NCBI GenBank assembly: GCA_017562135.1
Contig: QEYB01001642.1
Location: 1,240,001-1,304,000 of the forward strand
Direction of reading: 5' to 3'
Source of the DNA: Dipylidium caninum
Lineage: Eukaryota > Platyhelminthes > Cestoda > Cyclophyllidea > Dipylidiidae
DNA: 64,000 nucleotides
The position numbers were made by a program, and so were the translations under genes. The notes beneath the pieces are model-generated. The model searched no databases and was not told the origin of the DNA. It worked only from the letters and a program-made list of their open reading frames with translations. Shown piece after piece: positions 1-32,800 of the stretch (position 1 is the stretch's first letter; the number at the start of each line of letters is the position of its first letter).

Positions 1-177
1 TTTGTTTGCCTCGGCTTAGATACTCTTCACCGTCGACTGAGTTTTCAGTTGCTGCCTCAAGTCACCTGTGTCTGTATTACCCAGGCCCCTAACCTCCTAC
101 CTTGGGGGGCTTTGTGGAAGCTGTCTGGCCCGCCAGTCCCTCAGCAATCACGTTTGCTACTATTCTAATCCTTAGAA

Positions 178-1616
178 ATGAGCAAATTGAACGTTGTCAT
201 TGGTAACTTTTAGTACTGTAAACAGTTTATTGGAGGTGGTGGTACGGGCCTCATTGGAAAGGCATTGGTGTCCAAACTTAGGACTAAAGATATGAACGTT
301 CGGATTATCACACGCAATCCCAAATGTGCCGAAGATTTATCATGGGTAACGGACGGATCTACCTCTATTAACAACTAACAGGAGTCGGTGGAGTCTTGTG
401 GCCTGCCCGAGGACACTGACGTAGTTATAAACCTAGCTGGTCGTAATATTGGTGAAGTCGCTCCTCAACTACTTATCCCCAGGTATGTAAGCCTCTCAAA
501 ACTATCATCGTCCAAATAGCATGAGGGAGGCTTTTCTACGGGAAATCTGCTCAAGTCGCGTGAGGAGTACCCAAATTCTCATAAGAAACCTACCCAAGAA
601 CGCGGTCAAGTTCATTAATGCTTCGGCGATTGGTATGATATGGGTAGCAAAAAACTGTTCTGACCACTGTTGTTAGGTTTCTACAAATCCAGCCTCTCTC
701 ACTCTTATACGGAAGAGGATCCATGTGTTGACTACAGCTTTATTCCTCGCCTCGTTCACGAATGGGAAGCTTCACTCTCGGGACCCCAACTTGAAGATGT
801 ACAGTGCGCCCTTGTCCGAACAGGTGTCACTTTTATACGTCATTAATGAGAAATATCTGTTTGTGGCTTAACATGGGGGTTTTCGTCTAATCCCTTCATT
901 ACTTTCCCTCAAGGTATCGTCAAGGTTGGAGACAACAGTTCTTTTATTTTTAACTTTTTTGCAGTACTGACTTTTATTAAACTTTCTAATAGGTTCTGGC
1001 TCTACTTTTTTTGATAAACAAAGGCTTCCCTGCACTTCAGGCGTTGTTCTCTCCAAGGATGGGGGCTTTCTCTCGAAACTCCATTTTCCTCATCGTGTCG
1101 GTTTGGGCGGTCCTATTGGTAGTGGACGACAGTGGATTTCGTGGATCCATATTAATGACCTCGTCAATCTCTACTGTTTCCTTATCACCGATCCAGTAGG
1201 CGCGTCTCAATACTTTTTGTACTCTTGTAGGCCCCTTAAAATTCTCAGTTTATATAGTAAGATAGGCCTGGTACAGCCTGCAACTTGATTTGTTACCCGG
1301 CTTTAATTGAATAACATTAGGTCAACGCCTTATTGGAGCAGTAAATGGAACCGCGCCGAATCCCGTTCGACAAAGTGATTTTTCAATTGCGCTTAGCCAG
1401 TCGTTGGGCGCCCCTTCTTTCGGTGGACGTTTTCCCATGCCGGCTCTCCTCATTCGCGCGGTACTGGGCGCAGAGCGTGCCCCGCTATTGCTCGAGGGCC
1501 AACGCGTCTTGCCCACCAGAGCACAATCGGCAGGCTTCGAATTTGAGTTTCCAACTTTGGAAACCGCTTTGGAGAACATCTACGGCAAGCGGCCCCTGTC
1601 CGTATCCACCAAATAA
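178..1616 (+). CDS. SDR39U1: SDR39U1-like epimerase (extended short-chain dehydrogenase, DUF1731 C-terminus)
   Basis: This is a predicted NAD(P)-binding epimerase-family oxidoreductase whose substrate is unknown in animals. The N-terminal Rossmann motif GGGGTGLIGKAL lies just after the first intron. Next come a VVINLAGRNI segment, a region beginning MREAFLREICSSRV, and VGLGGPIGSGRQWISWIHINDL, a signature of this family. The last exon encodes the DUF1731-type tail with LLEGQRVLPTRAQSAGF and ends in TAA. The phase-consistent exon model has introns at 193-225 (or 196-225), 346-381, 483-519, 633-676, 824-1040 and about 1227-1320. The first four are only 30-44 bp long. The ATG at 178 gives MSKLN, which leads straight into the Rossmann strand, as in the human protein. 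The predicted length of about 300 residues is normal for the family. The last internal exon boundary (1227/1320) is the least certain. The gene is tail-to-tail with the LYST-like gene, with about 110 bp between the stop codons. Confidence 0.9.
346..381 (+). other. 36-bp micro-intron in SDR39U1
   Basis: The interval starts GTAACG and ends TAACAG. Reading through it meets an in-frame TAA. Removing it joins GAAGATTTATCATGG to GAGTCGGTGGAG in phase and gives EDLSW-ESVESCGLP, which matches the family at the equivalent position. Similar introns of 37 bp (483-519) and 44 bp (633-676) follow in the same gene. Very short introns are known in tapeworm genes. Confidence 0.85.
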
Positions 1617-1724
1617 AGGTCGTTCTTCTCGCTAGGGATATCTTTGTCTTTACAATATCTTAGTCTACACAATACTGTAAAAGTCTGAAATATGTACATG
1701 GTTGGGGGTGTGGTGTATGGAACC

Positions 1725-21216
<19,492 letters not shown>

Positions 21217-23830
21217 TTTAGTTATATGAACTGATCAGTATCGGCCGTTATCACTCGTATGATTTGTGCTACTAAAATCTAGTCATTAGCTGAACTGAAT
21301 AGGGGTGTAGCTGAAGCTTAAAATATTGTTTTAGGAAATTTGGGTCTCCCTTTTTATCTCTTACTACTGAGTTGGCGACTGAGTGATTCCCATTTATTCT
21401 ATATATGTACCTTAACAATTATTTTGTTTCGTTAACGCATTCTAAGTGCACAACCCATCTGTCTTCTCAATTATTGGACTTCTAGCTTAAATTTAATATA
21501 AGATTCTATCACTGAGGTGCGGAGTTTTGATTTTATTCCAACTTGAAAGCAAAGAAAAGGGCATATATTTTAGACACGTTTCATCGTATTAGTTCCGAAA
21601 AAGGAAGAATGCATCACAAGCACACATAAATCTGTGCCGTATTTGGGAATGGGCTATGAAAGATAACAAGCGTCAAAATTGGTTCGCCAGCTTTGGTTCT
21701 GGCGATATTTCATCTAAAAACATTCTGGGCCTCTAGAGGAAGGCGGTGAGGCGCATATAAAGGTCATTGTCGATTCAGATATTCAGGGTGCAATGTATGG
21801 TATACACACATTTATAAGCCAAAAAAGCTTGGCTACGTCAAGAAACCCTGGCTTTGGATTCTTTTACAGCTTGAGGAAAATTATTTGGCGCGACGTATGG
21901 GCATCTGAAATTATACGGTATTATTATATTTCAGAGGGCTGATTACTGGTCACGGTAAATGAGGGGATTAAAACAACGTTAACTTTAAGATAACAAAGAT
22001 GACCACTCCAGACAACAACAAATACAGCGATTCACCAACATACAATTATACTGTCAGTCTGGCGGGACTACAAAATAATTCTCCACGGTGAAATTTTACC
22101 AGATAACACAACGTTACATTCAAACGTGTTCGTGCAAAAACTCGCCGAAATGATTGGTGGACTTCAAGAAAAGTCATTGCCATGATAAAGCAAAGCCACA
22201 CATTTTAGGTCATGTGTCAAAATTGTAGGAGTTGGGCTTGGATGTCATGACACCCGTAAAGTAGTCTTGACTTTGCGCTTTCAGACTAAGAATTATTTCA
22301 TTTCATGCAGGAATCTTTAATTGTCAAAATTCTCATGTCGTTAATAGTATCTATTCAAGCTTGATTCCTTTTTTTAATAGTATAGACCATCAATATATTG
22401 ATCCTAGAACTGTGACATTTCCTGCATGATGGCAAGAGTGTATCCGTAAGAGGGACAGTACCTGACTGAATGAAAATATGTTTTTGAATAAAAACGTGAG
22501 TTCTTACTCCTATTTACGGTATATTATTTCCTCTTTGACTTTCCACTTGAAGTCGCAGCCCATTTTGACTGACTGCAGGGATATGATTTGTACACAATTA
22601 CCGAAAGACCGTGACCGCGATCATATCGTTGCCTCGGGGCTTCCCCGTCAGTCTAGAAACCCACCCCCTTAAAGGCAAGCATAAGTTTAACAAACACTAA
22701 TGAAGTGAAAAAATGTAGAGGTTTGCCACCAAAACGTAAGCATAAGTTTAACAAACACTAATGAAGTGAAAAAAATGTAGAGGTTTGCCACCAAAACGTA
22801 TTATTTTACAAAATTGGTAGATACAGTGAAAACGCGCTTAGGCAAAACGTTCCTGTTCATGGTCCGTAAGTATAATCATGTAGGTGTGATAACGGAGAAC
22901 TGAAGCCCGAATGCTATCTGTTTTAACAATAACATCCTTCGCGTCATTATTAAATCGAAAGCGGAATTTTTTCCTCTTTGAACGCGAATTAAGATTCTTA
23001 ACTATAGCTGCCGTTGATATTTTGCGATCAACTCCTCAACATCTGTACTAGCATTAGTAAACCTTATCGTTAACGTTAAAGACTTGACTCAGCAGTTTGC
23101 AATAAATTGTGTCTACACGATGTTGGCTGCCATTTGATAGCCACAATTGTAAGACTATACGTACTGACTCGATCAGTTCCTAACACATCCGTTAAGTATG
23201 ATCTAATCAGCGAGGAAACGACTGTAGTTACATACAAATCTTACCACGTCAATGTGTCGTTCTAAAGGTATGATGAAATAATGGCTTTACAAACACGACT
23301 CTTCGAACGAAAGAAAGACTAACGCCCAGTCCAGGTCCCTGATCAACAGTGTCATATTTTATTGTTAACTGATTGAACGCATGTAACCCCTTCGCGCGGA
23401 AGTCGGGACAGAATGTGTATCTAACCATACGCCTTAACCTATTCAGCAATAATTTTTTTTATCAGATTGGTATTGTTCTCAATTCATGCGATCTTCATTT
23501 AAATTCGAGAATGTAGCATAATTACCATAATTGGGTCGTATTTGCGCCACTTTTAAAATCTACATCGTTAGTGTAATTTCCTCCCGATTCAGGTTGTGTA
23601 GTTTTCTCGTTCTCCGTATTTTTGTTTGCTTCGCGTTATTGCTCCTTATACGTTTGCTTGTTTTTATAGCTGACCATTTGTCATTGTGCATCGCTTGCAT
23701 TTCTTTTCCTGCATGATATCAATTTGGAATGAATTTGCATGAAAAATATGGAGGTTTGATGTTTGGAAGCTTACTTTTCCTTTTAACTAGCAAAATTCTG
23801 AAGTCTCGAATAATTTGTTGTCTTCTACAG
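21217..23830. other. Intergenic region between divergent LYST-like and BIG-like genes
   Basis: No coding region is recognisable. The stretch is AT-rich with only short open frames and no similarity I can name. It must hold the promoters and first exons of both divergent genes. The BIG-like gene lacks an in-frame ATG before 23893, yet has a good acceptor at 23830, so a short first exon probably sits here. A 61-bp tandem duplication is at 22677-22799. Confidence 0.6.
22677..22799. repeat. 61-bp tandem duplication, two nearly identical copies
   Basis: Copy 1 is 22677-22737 and copy 2 is 22738-22799. Both begin AAGCATAAGTTTAACAAACA and end GTTTGCCACCAAAACGT. They differ only by one extra A in an A-run in copy 2. 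Confidence 0.97.
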
Positions 23831-26800
23831 GAGAAGCACCTAGCGAAGTCATAAAAGACCCACCGTTGTTGGTGTCCCGGAAGTTTGTAGCAATGTTTAT
23901 TTCCCGTGCCCTAGAAAAAATAGCAATAGAGAAACAGAACCGAAAATCTACGAATATAGAGCTTCGCGAGGCATGCCGTGACTGTATTGAATTCTTAAAG
24001 GACCGCGTTAATTTGCCAGACAAAGGAGATAATGAATGTGATTCTGACGGATACATGCCGCCATCACAGACGCACGGAGAAGCCCTACTTAATGACGAGA
24101 AACTTTTGCTTCCTTTTGAGTTGGCTTGCAAGAGTAAATCCCCTAAGGTTGTTGCCATATCTTTGGACTGTTTGCAAAAACTAATCGCTTATGGTCATGT
24201 TCCTAATGATGCCATGGATTCGTCGGGTAATGTTAGGATAATTGAGCGGATCGTCCAAACAATTTGTTCCTGTTTTAATGTAAGTTATGCTTGATATATT
24301 TCACCCCCATTTTTATTTCTATTAAATGGTCTAAATTCAGTTGCTTAGTATTTGTAATTTCTACATCTAAAATGATACATACATATATCTTTATATGTGT
24401 ATTTATATTTATAGGGTGTAAACACAGATGAAGGCGTTCAACTTCAGGTTATAAAGGCCCTTTTGACAGTTGTAACGTCTCCCGTCCTTGAAGTCCACGA
24501 GCGGGATATTCTCCTTATTGTACGAACGTGCTATAACATTTACATGGCTACACGAAACATTGTGAACCAAACGACGGCGCGCGCCACTCTCACGCAAATG
24601 TTAAATGTCATTTTTCAAAGAATGGAACAGGCTACTCTTGACGCCTCCATTTTTCCTAAGCAAAAACCTTCCCAAATTAGAGAAAACGTTGCAGTTACAG
24701 CTGAAGAAAATGAGCAATCCATTGATGATGGGCGGAATCACCAAAACATAGTTTCTGAAGAGGAGTCAAAGGTTGATTCCATGGAACAGGAAGCGGCTTT
24801 AAATGAACTTGATTCTGATGTTGATCTGAACAAAATCAATCGATCCGATCCTATCTCTGGTGTGGATGATGAGGAACATGAAGTACATGTGGGCGAGAAT
24901 ACGGATAGGGAAATTACTTCAGAAATACAACCGCATATTGAGACAGATGATGATGGAAAGGAAGTTATGCGAAAACATCTAATGACTTCACCAGAGACTA
25001 ATGAGAATGGTTCTTTTTCGACTTCTGATGAAGAGTTGTCGAGGACTAGTAACGGCCTAGGGGATGATTCCAATGTAAAAACGCTGGAATCCGGATCAAG
25101 TTCTCTTCAACCTATTATGTTCGCTTCGCCACTGGACTCTGAGGGTGTAAACGGGTCTGCGACTGATTCCTGTGATGAAACTACTTCCTCAGGATATTAT
25201 TTTGCTCATATCTCACAGAAGGATGCTTTTCTTGTCTTTCGCTCGCTGTGTAGACTAGCCATGAAGCCATTGGCTGGCACTACTCCTACCGATCCTAAAT
25301 CTCATGAATTGCGATCTAAAATACTTTCCCTCAAATTGCTTCTTAGTATTCTCCAACAACCGGGTCCTGCCTTCAGATCTAACCCAGTCTTTATCACCGC
25401 AATCAAGCAATATCTGTGTGTGGCCTTATCCAAGAACAGTGTTTCCCCAGTTCCTGAGGTCTTCGAACTGTCATTGTCCATTTTCCTTTCCCTTCTGACT
25501 CACTTTAAGCAACACCTTAAGATTCAAATTGAGGTATTTTTCAAAGAAATGCTTTTTGCAGTACTCGACTCATCGTCTGCTGCTTTTGACCACAAGTGGA
25601 TTGTCGTAGAAACCCTACAACGCATCTGTATGGACAAACAGTGCATTGTCGATGCCTATCTGAATTATGACTGTGATCTTGAAAGAGCAAATATTTTTGA
25701 AAGACTTGTAATTTGTCTTTCAAAGGTAGCCCAAGGCCGTCCTCCTTTGGATACACGGACAACACAACCACAATTCCAGAACCTACGCAAAAGGGGTTTA
25801 GAGTGTTTGGTGCTAATTTTAAAGTGTATGGTGCGTTGGTCTAGCGACATTTTCAATGTGACCAGCGATGCTCAGACATTTGTTGGCTCGGAATCACCAA
25901 ATTCTTCGCCACATGAAAAGGAACATGATACTGACGGCGCATTACCTCTTCGTAAGTCGTTGGATTGTGATTTAGGCGATTAATTCGGCCTTCTTAAGAT
26001 CATCAACGCATACGCTACCTCGGTTTCTCACTGACTGGAACCATGAAATCATCATCAATTAACCCCATGCCTTTTAACTTAAGTCTGTAAAAGCGTGCTG
26101 GAAGGGAAGGGTGCTCCCGAGTCGTGAATATTTTTTCTGGTTTGCATAATAGGTATAGGTTTTCTATTTCGCGGATTAAGTACGCGAAATTACTGACTTT
26201 TTAATTTTCATTTTACAAGAACTTAACTTGGTTGGTATATGCTATCTGTAAATATTTGACTTTGTCTTTTTTTGCATTTTTATTACCCTTTTGTGATAGG
26301 TCTGAGTCAAACAGTTCAGGATGATCCCGAGGATTTCGAGTCTCGCAAAGCTCTCAAGGAGGTTTATGAGGCGGGTATTTCCCTGTTTAATCGAAGAAAG
26401 ATTCCTCAGGGCCTCTCTTTACTACAAGCAAATAATCTTTTGGGCATGAGTGCTGAAGACGTTGCTGTGTTTTTACACAACGAAACTCGCCTGTGTCGTA
26501 CTGCTATTGGTGACTTTTTAGGCGAGAATGAATCTTTCGCCCTAGAAGTTATGTATGCTTATGTGGATTGTTTCGATTTCTCGGGAATAGAGTTCTTGCC
26601 TGCCTTAAGGTTAGTTTTAGAACCAACTATTACATTTTACAATTTACCATTATTAAGGTGTGTTGAGATCATTTATCCCCCTTCATGTTGCCAAAAGTGT
26701 TTTTACCTTAAATTATCATTGTTATTTCGTTTAGATTATTTCTCTCTGGTTTTTGGTTACCTGGCGAAGCGCAAAAAATAGATCGCCTAATGGAAAAATT

Positions 26801-29800
26801 TGCCGCTCGATACTGCTCCTGTAATCCGAATAATACTCTTTTCGCTTCTGCTGATACTGCTTACGTTCTGGCCTTCTCTATCATCATGCTCACCACTGAT
26901 CTTCACTCGGAGAAAATCAAGCAAAAGCAAAAAATGAGCAAGGTATGCGACGCTGTTTTAATGGATTTCTTTTTTGCCTTATAATTGACAGTTGATACTA
27001 ATTTAAATAATTTAGCTATTTTTTGAATGGTAGAAGCTGTGTGTTGCCTCATATTCCACCTGATTTTATAAATTTTTCTCATTTTTCACATTAAAATTAT
27101 GGATATGACCACGGAGCCGTAATGTATAACGTAAAATTTTTATGTCAATTTTAATCTCGTTAATGAACTTCGACATTGTGCTCAAATACACGCCTACGTG
27201 ATTGTAGTTTTTGCTTATAATCTCCGTCACATTTTGAAAATCTCATTACAATTCAATTTGTTTTGTCGACTATTTACTTTAATGGGCTCTATTCGGCAAC
27301 AAAATTTATCATTCCTAACATTACTGATGCCAAATATGAAGTGGAGGCTCATGAAGTTACTTAAACTGCACTATTTATTTGAAAATGGGGTAAACTCTGT
27401 ATCCTTAACTTTTCCCAATTTTTGTGACGTATCTGTCTTATTTTCAACATTACCATTTTAAGGAGAACGTGGCATATGATAAACTATTTTACCAAAACAT
27501 CTTGAGGATTTCTTATCTTAGAGTTTTTTTGCAAATTTCGAAGCTTGTTTTTCTGCTAAAGTTTGGTTTTTCACTAATCCATATATTTTTTCTAGTTGAA
27601 CTTATTTCTGCTTCTTTTACATTGAAATATTTCGCTTTATATTTAGTGATTATTAAGACTTATTGAATTGTGTACTGAATCCTCAATTTTTCTTTTTGTC
27701 GCCTAATGATTATTTATCACATTTAAATTGTGTGTTCGGTTTACTTTCGCTGAAGGCATTCCGCGCAACATGTCTTTATCTTTTCGTTATATTAAACTGG
27801 GGTTATGCGCGAAGATTGCCTAGTGTACAGGAATATTTGTTTTATTAAAATTTTTCCTAGGAGGACTACATCAAAATGAATCGTGGTATTAACGATAGTC
27901 AAGATTTGCCTAGAGACTACCTCGGAAAAATATACGATGAAATTGCACGCTGTGGTATTCAAATGCGTTCCGAAAAGAGTTTACCGATGTTGTTTGCTAG
28001 TAACGCTGCTGGAAATTCAACCAACGGTATGACAGCCGGTGTACCAGATCTCATGGAATCGGTGAGCGTTTTTTATAACATATTTCTTCCACATACTGTC
28101 CACTGATATTGGTTGGCATATAATCTAGCCTTCCTCTTTAGCCTGCAATCAGCTCGAATTTTATAGAAAATTAACCTTTGAAATATTACTTACACTTTTC
28201 ATGGATTTTGATGTAAATCGTCAAGCAAAAGTTCTATCAACTTTTTATATATGAGACGATTTACCTTCACCAAAATCTCAAATCATTAGTAAATATTTCA
28301 GACGCTTTTTTCTTTTTTAGTATAGCAAAGTTCTATAGTTTAGTCCAAGTCCAAGTTGAAAGGGGGAATATTTGGAGGTATATATAAGTATGAACTCTGA
28401 AGGCAACTAAATTGGATTTCACTTATGAAAAACGCTAATGTGTGCACACTCAATATTCGATTCATTTTATTCGTAGGATTTAGTTGATTCACTTCATTAG
28501 GGATTTGATCGACGATACCACCAAATTAATTGCCATGTCTGGGAATTGAGTAAACCACTATGTCCGCGCATAGCATCGTAAATAGCCTTACTTATTACAA
28601 ACAATTAATCTTACAACGTTGTCATTAAAATTTATAGTCTTAGTCTTCTTTCAATTGCACTTACAGCTATGCTTACTAAGGGTTACTCGTGATCTCTTTA
28701 ACAGGTGAGCCACATACAATCGGAATTCACTTGCGCAACGCATTTTGAACACGTCCGGCCGATGTTCAAGTTGGTGTGGACACCCTTTTTGGCTGCCTTC
28801 AGCGTGGGACTGCAGGACTGTGATGACTTAATGATAGCCCATCACTGTCTGGAAGGCATTCAATGCGCTATCCGCATTGCATGTATCTTCCACATGGATC
28901 TTGAAAGAGATGCATATGTTCAGGCTCTAGCCCGTTTCACCCTTCTTCTTTCTACTTCCCATAGTCAAGGTGGCTCTGCTGCAACGGGTGGTCAGAAAAG
29001 TAGTATTACGAGCAACTATTCAAGGTATACATTAATCACATCGCTGTTAGTCTTCGACTTGTATATCTTTGATCCTATGTTACTTTACTCCTAGGAACCG
29101 TATAGAGTCTTCTCACTCCCAAATAAGTGAAAGCAATTCATCTATCAACAGCTCATCGAGTACAGTGGAGCTAACGTCGGTCATAAATCCCACACCAGAA
29201 ATGATGAAATCTAAGAATGTCGATAGCATTCGCACTCTTATCTCCGTAGCTCAGACTGATGGCAATTATCTCGGACACTCTTGGCTGCATATCCTCCGTT
29301 GTATTTCTCAATTAGAATCGGCTAATGTTATTGCCACAAATACGGCGAGCTCCTTGCCCCGACGTCGCTATGGTTCGCGTAAGCTCTTGGGGTTCTTTTT
29401 TCGGTTGTAATCTTGGGGAACGCATGTCCAGCGAACCCACTTGGAGAGTCATCACTGTATAACTTGGTATTTTCAAATAATATCTCTATCTGGGTGATAT
29501 TTTAGACACCATTGCTGAAGAAATTAATAACACTACAAGTGAGGGGCAAAGCAAATTATCACGCAAACGTAGTGGCCTTGCACCTGGCAGTCTGGCCGCC
29601 GCTACCGTGGATTCTCGCAAGGCTGCGGTATTACAAGAGGTTATGGGTGAGACAGGCTCTCGCAGTGTGGTTGTCGCAGTTGATAAAATCTTCTCCGGAT
29701 CAGTTCGCCTCGATGGGGACGCAATCGTCGACTTCGTACAGGCCCTTTGTCAAGTAATATTATACACACATTATTTGTTCGTGTATTATTGCCGCTTTCA

Positions 29801-32800
29801 GAGCTTATGCTTACATTTCTCGTCGGCCCCATTATCATTATTACGTCGCTTCATTATTGTCTTTGATTTGAACCAGTAGTGTTTTATATCTCATTGGCTT
29901 TTCAATTGTGGAATGTGGGTTTTGTCGATTCATTTGAGGCCCAAGACTATTTGAGGAGCTAGGATATAATTCCTTTTAGGTTTTACATACGTTTGAAGTG
30001 TGGAATTAAAGGCGTGGGATAATTAAAAAAATGTTCAACTTTATGAGTCAAAGTCTTCAATGTCGTTTGTCATCTTTTAATTCGCCTTCTATCTTTTTAT
30101 GAAAATTGCTATATTCAAACATTTTCTACCCCGAAGATTTTGTGTTGTTAGCATTTTAATGGCTTGTTCATATGTATTCTTTTCTAGTATGCCGCAATTG
30201 ACGATTGTTTGTTACCATGGAAGACTCATTCCAATGCCTTTTTCATTAAACGTTGCTGGGTAACGTCGACCGTTTTCTTACAGCATTGGAAGTACAAAAT
30301 AATGGTGTTTAGGGTATTCGGAAAAGACATGTTAAACCCTTACTCGGGGTAATTTCTAACGTGTTGTTACTACTATTGAAATCAATCTTTGATAAAGCTT
30401 GTTTTCTAGACAAATGTAACCCTGCTTATCCTGTATGTTTACATATGCTAAACGTTTGTAACCTATTGAGTCATTCTGGTGTTATTCGCTAATGTACGCT
30501 AAGAATAACAGTGTTAATTTGTCAATTATCCTTGTACCACTAGTAAAAGGCATGGTGGGGATTCACCTAGTTCCAACATTTTTGCTTAAATCAACTATTG
30601 TTGAAGTGTTATAGGAGGAAACAGGGAAGTAATATCCCTGCTCATTAAAACCTTAAATATCTGAAGTTATTCATAATGAAACTACTTTCGTTTTACACTT
30701 CTTGTAAACCGTACTCAAGCGTTCATAAATGCACTGTTATTGATAATAACGAGAATAAATGCATAAAATCCAGTACATTCTCTAGGTGTCTCTAGAAGAA
30801 TTAGCTCTTCCCCAACCGCGGACGTTCAGTTTGCAGAAGGTCGTAGAAATCTCCTACTATAACATCGGCCGTATTCGCCTCCAGTGGTCACGTATTTGGG
30901 AGCACATCGGACAGCACTTTATCACAGCCGGTCGCTCGGCAAATGAGGACGTGGCTATCTTTGCGGTCGATTCTCTGCGCCAACTCGCAGTCAAGCTTAT
31001 CGAAAAGGGCGAACTACCAAATTTCCATTTCCAAAAAGAGTGTATTCGGTTAGTTGGACGGCGACGCATATTAGCAAAAAAATGGAGTATATGTCGAGCA
31101 TAATTTTACAAGTGTTGCAAATCTTGTTTTGATAGACTCTCTCTTAGTGGTCAGTATTGTGGGTAGCCAAAATTTTACATTTATAGTGCTTTTTGTTATT
31201 GTACATATATATTTTAGGATTTTGGGAGGTAGTATAATCATTCAGGCGAATATTTCATATCATGTTTTGTGATATGAAACAGTTTGTCTTAATCCCACTA
31301 GGCAGATATTCGTTACATAAACCCAAAACTATGTTTACTTTTTCAAATGATAAATTTAACCAGCTGACGATTCTTTGATAAATTCACCAGTTAGTAAATG
31401 GATAAATAAATTGGCGAAATGCTCTTTTCTGTTTTTGCAAGCCCTTAGCTGATATCTACGGTCACCTTATCTGAGGTCTTTCTGACCAAATTGGCAAATA
31501 ATAATTGTTTTAATTCACAATGAATACGCGTCTATGTCTTAGAGCATGTTAATATATTCCTTTTTTACCTAATATTTTATCTTATTCTAACATTGTAGTT
31601 TCCATCCATGCGAGTCTGCTAGAGTTGACTTTGACATGTTTCTTATCGTAGACCTTTCCTGAACATCCTCGACGATATATCCGAAGTGGAACCCAGCATT
31701 CAGGACATGGTTGTTCGATGTGTATCACAAATAATCCAGTCCCAGTGGACCAACATTCGTTCCGGTTGGACTAACATCTTTCTCGTGCTTTACATGGCCG
31801 CTGCATCCAGCGAAGAAAGTGTCATTGAATTGGCCTTCAGTTCCTGCTCCTTTATAATCAACACTGTCTTTCCAAATAATTTCTACCTCCTCATCGACTC
31901 CTTCCCGGTAAGTTTTCTTTTATGTTCCATCATTGTCATCAATTAAAACACCCTTTTAACTTGCTATCTGTGTGTTTACGCACTGACCTGTAATATCGTA
32001 TCGCTCAACACTCCCTCCTCAGTTACCCGTCAATTATGTGCTTTTAAAAAATAATTGTATAAGCCCCTTTAATTTTTTATTTATTCATTTTCTTTGTCTA
32101 TAAAGAAGCATTCTATTAATTACTCGTCAAATGGATAGGTTTTCATCAAGGCTCTGGCTGAGTTTGCTTGTAATCTCCACTTCCCTGACACTTCGATGGA
32201 AGCAATTCGGTTGATTCGACTCTGTACACACGTGGTCAATAAACAAGCTTTCCAGTTTGCCAAAGAGGACTCTAATCCTCCCAAGAATTCTGCGGTTGAA
32301 TCGATGATCACTTCGGAAGAAGCAAAAGGGGAGAATGAGGCTTTGTGGAAACGTGGTTGGATGCCTATCCTCTACGAACTATTCCGGGTTATCAATAAGC
32401 AAGTGTGAAATTTACTTGAATTTGGAGCCCTTATTTTGCATCTTATTTGATCATGCTCACTGGAGCCTTATCTTTCTCTAATGATGTTATTAACGAGTAG
32501 CTTACCTGAATTTCCTAGTCAGTTCAAGAGTTCTTCATTGCAATGTTATTCACCGATTATTTGCCACTTATAAACTGATATAATTGTGCTTGCATTAAAA
32601 TGTTTCGGCCAATGACTGTGAAAGCACGGTATATGCTTACAATTATCCGTTTTCATAGTTTATAGGACTCATAGCGCCATAAATTTTTTGGCATTCCTTT
32701 TGTGCTCTAAGGTTTTTTATTGCACCACAGTTTACTTCATGGCAACTTCGAATCGAATGAGTTCAAAAAACGTCGTCTTCGATTTTCCCTTTTTCCAAAA

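Noticed and set aside
868..1056. Minus-strand frame opposite SDR39U1
   Set aside because: It lies mainly in the intron 824-1040 and runs into an SDR39U1 exon on the other strand; no family resemblance.
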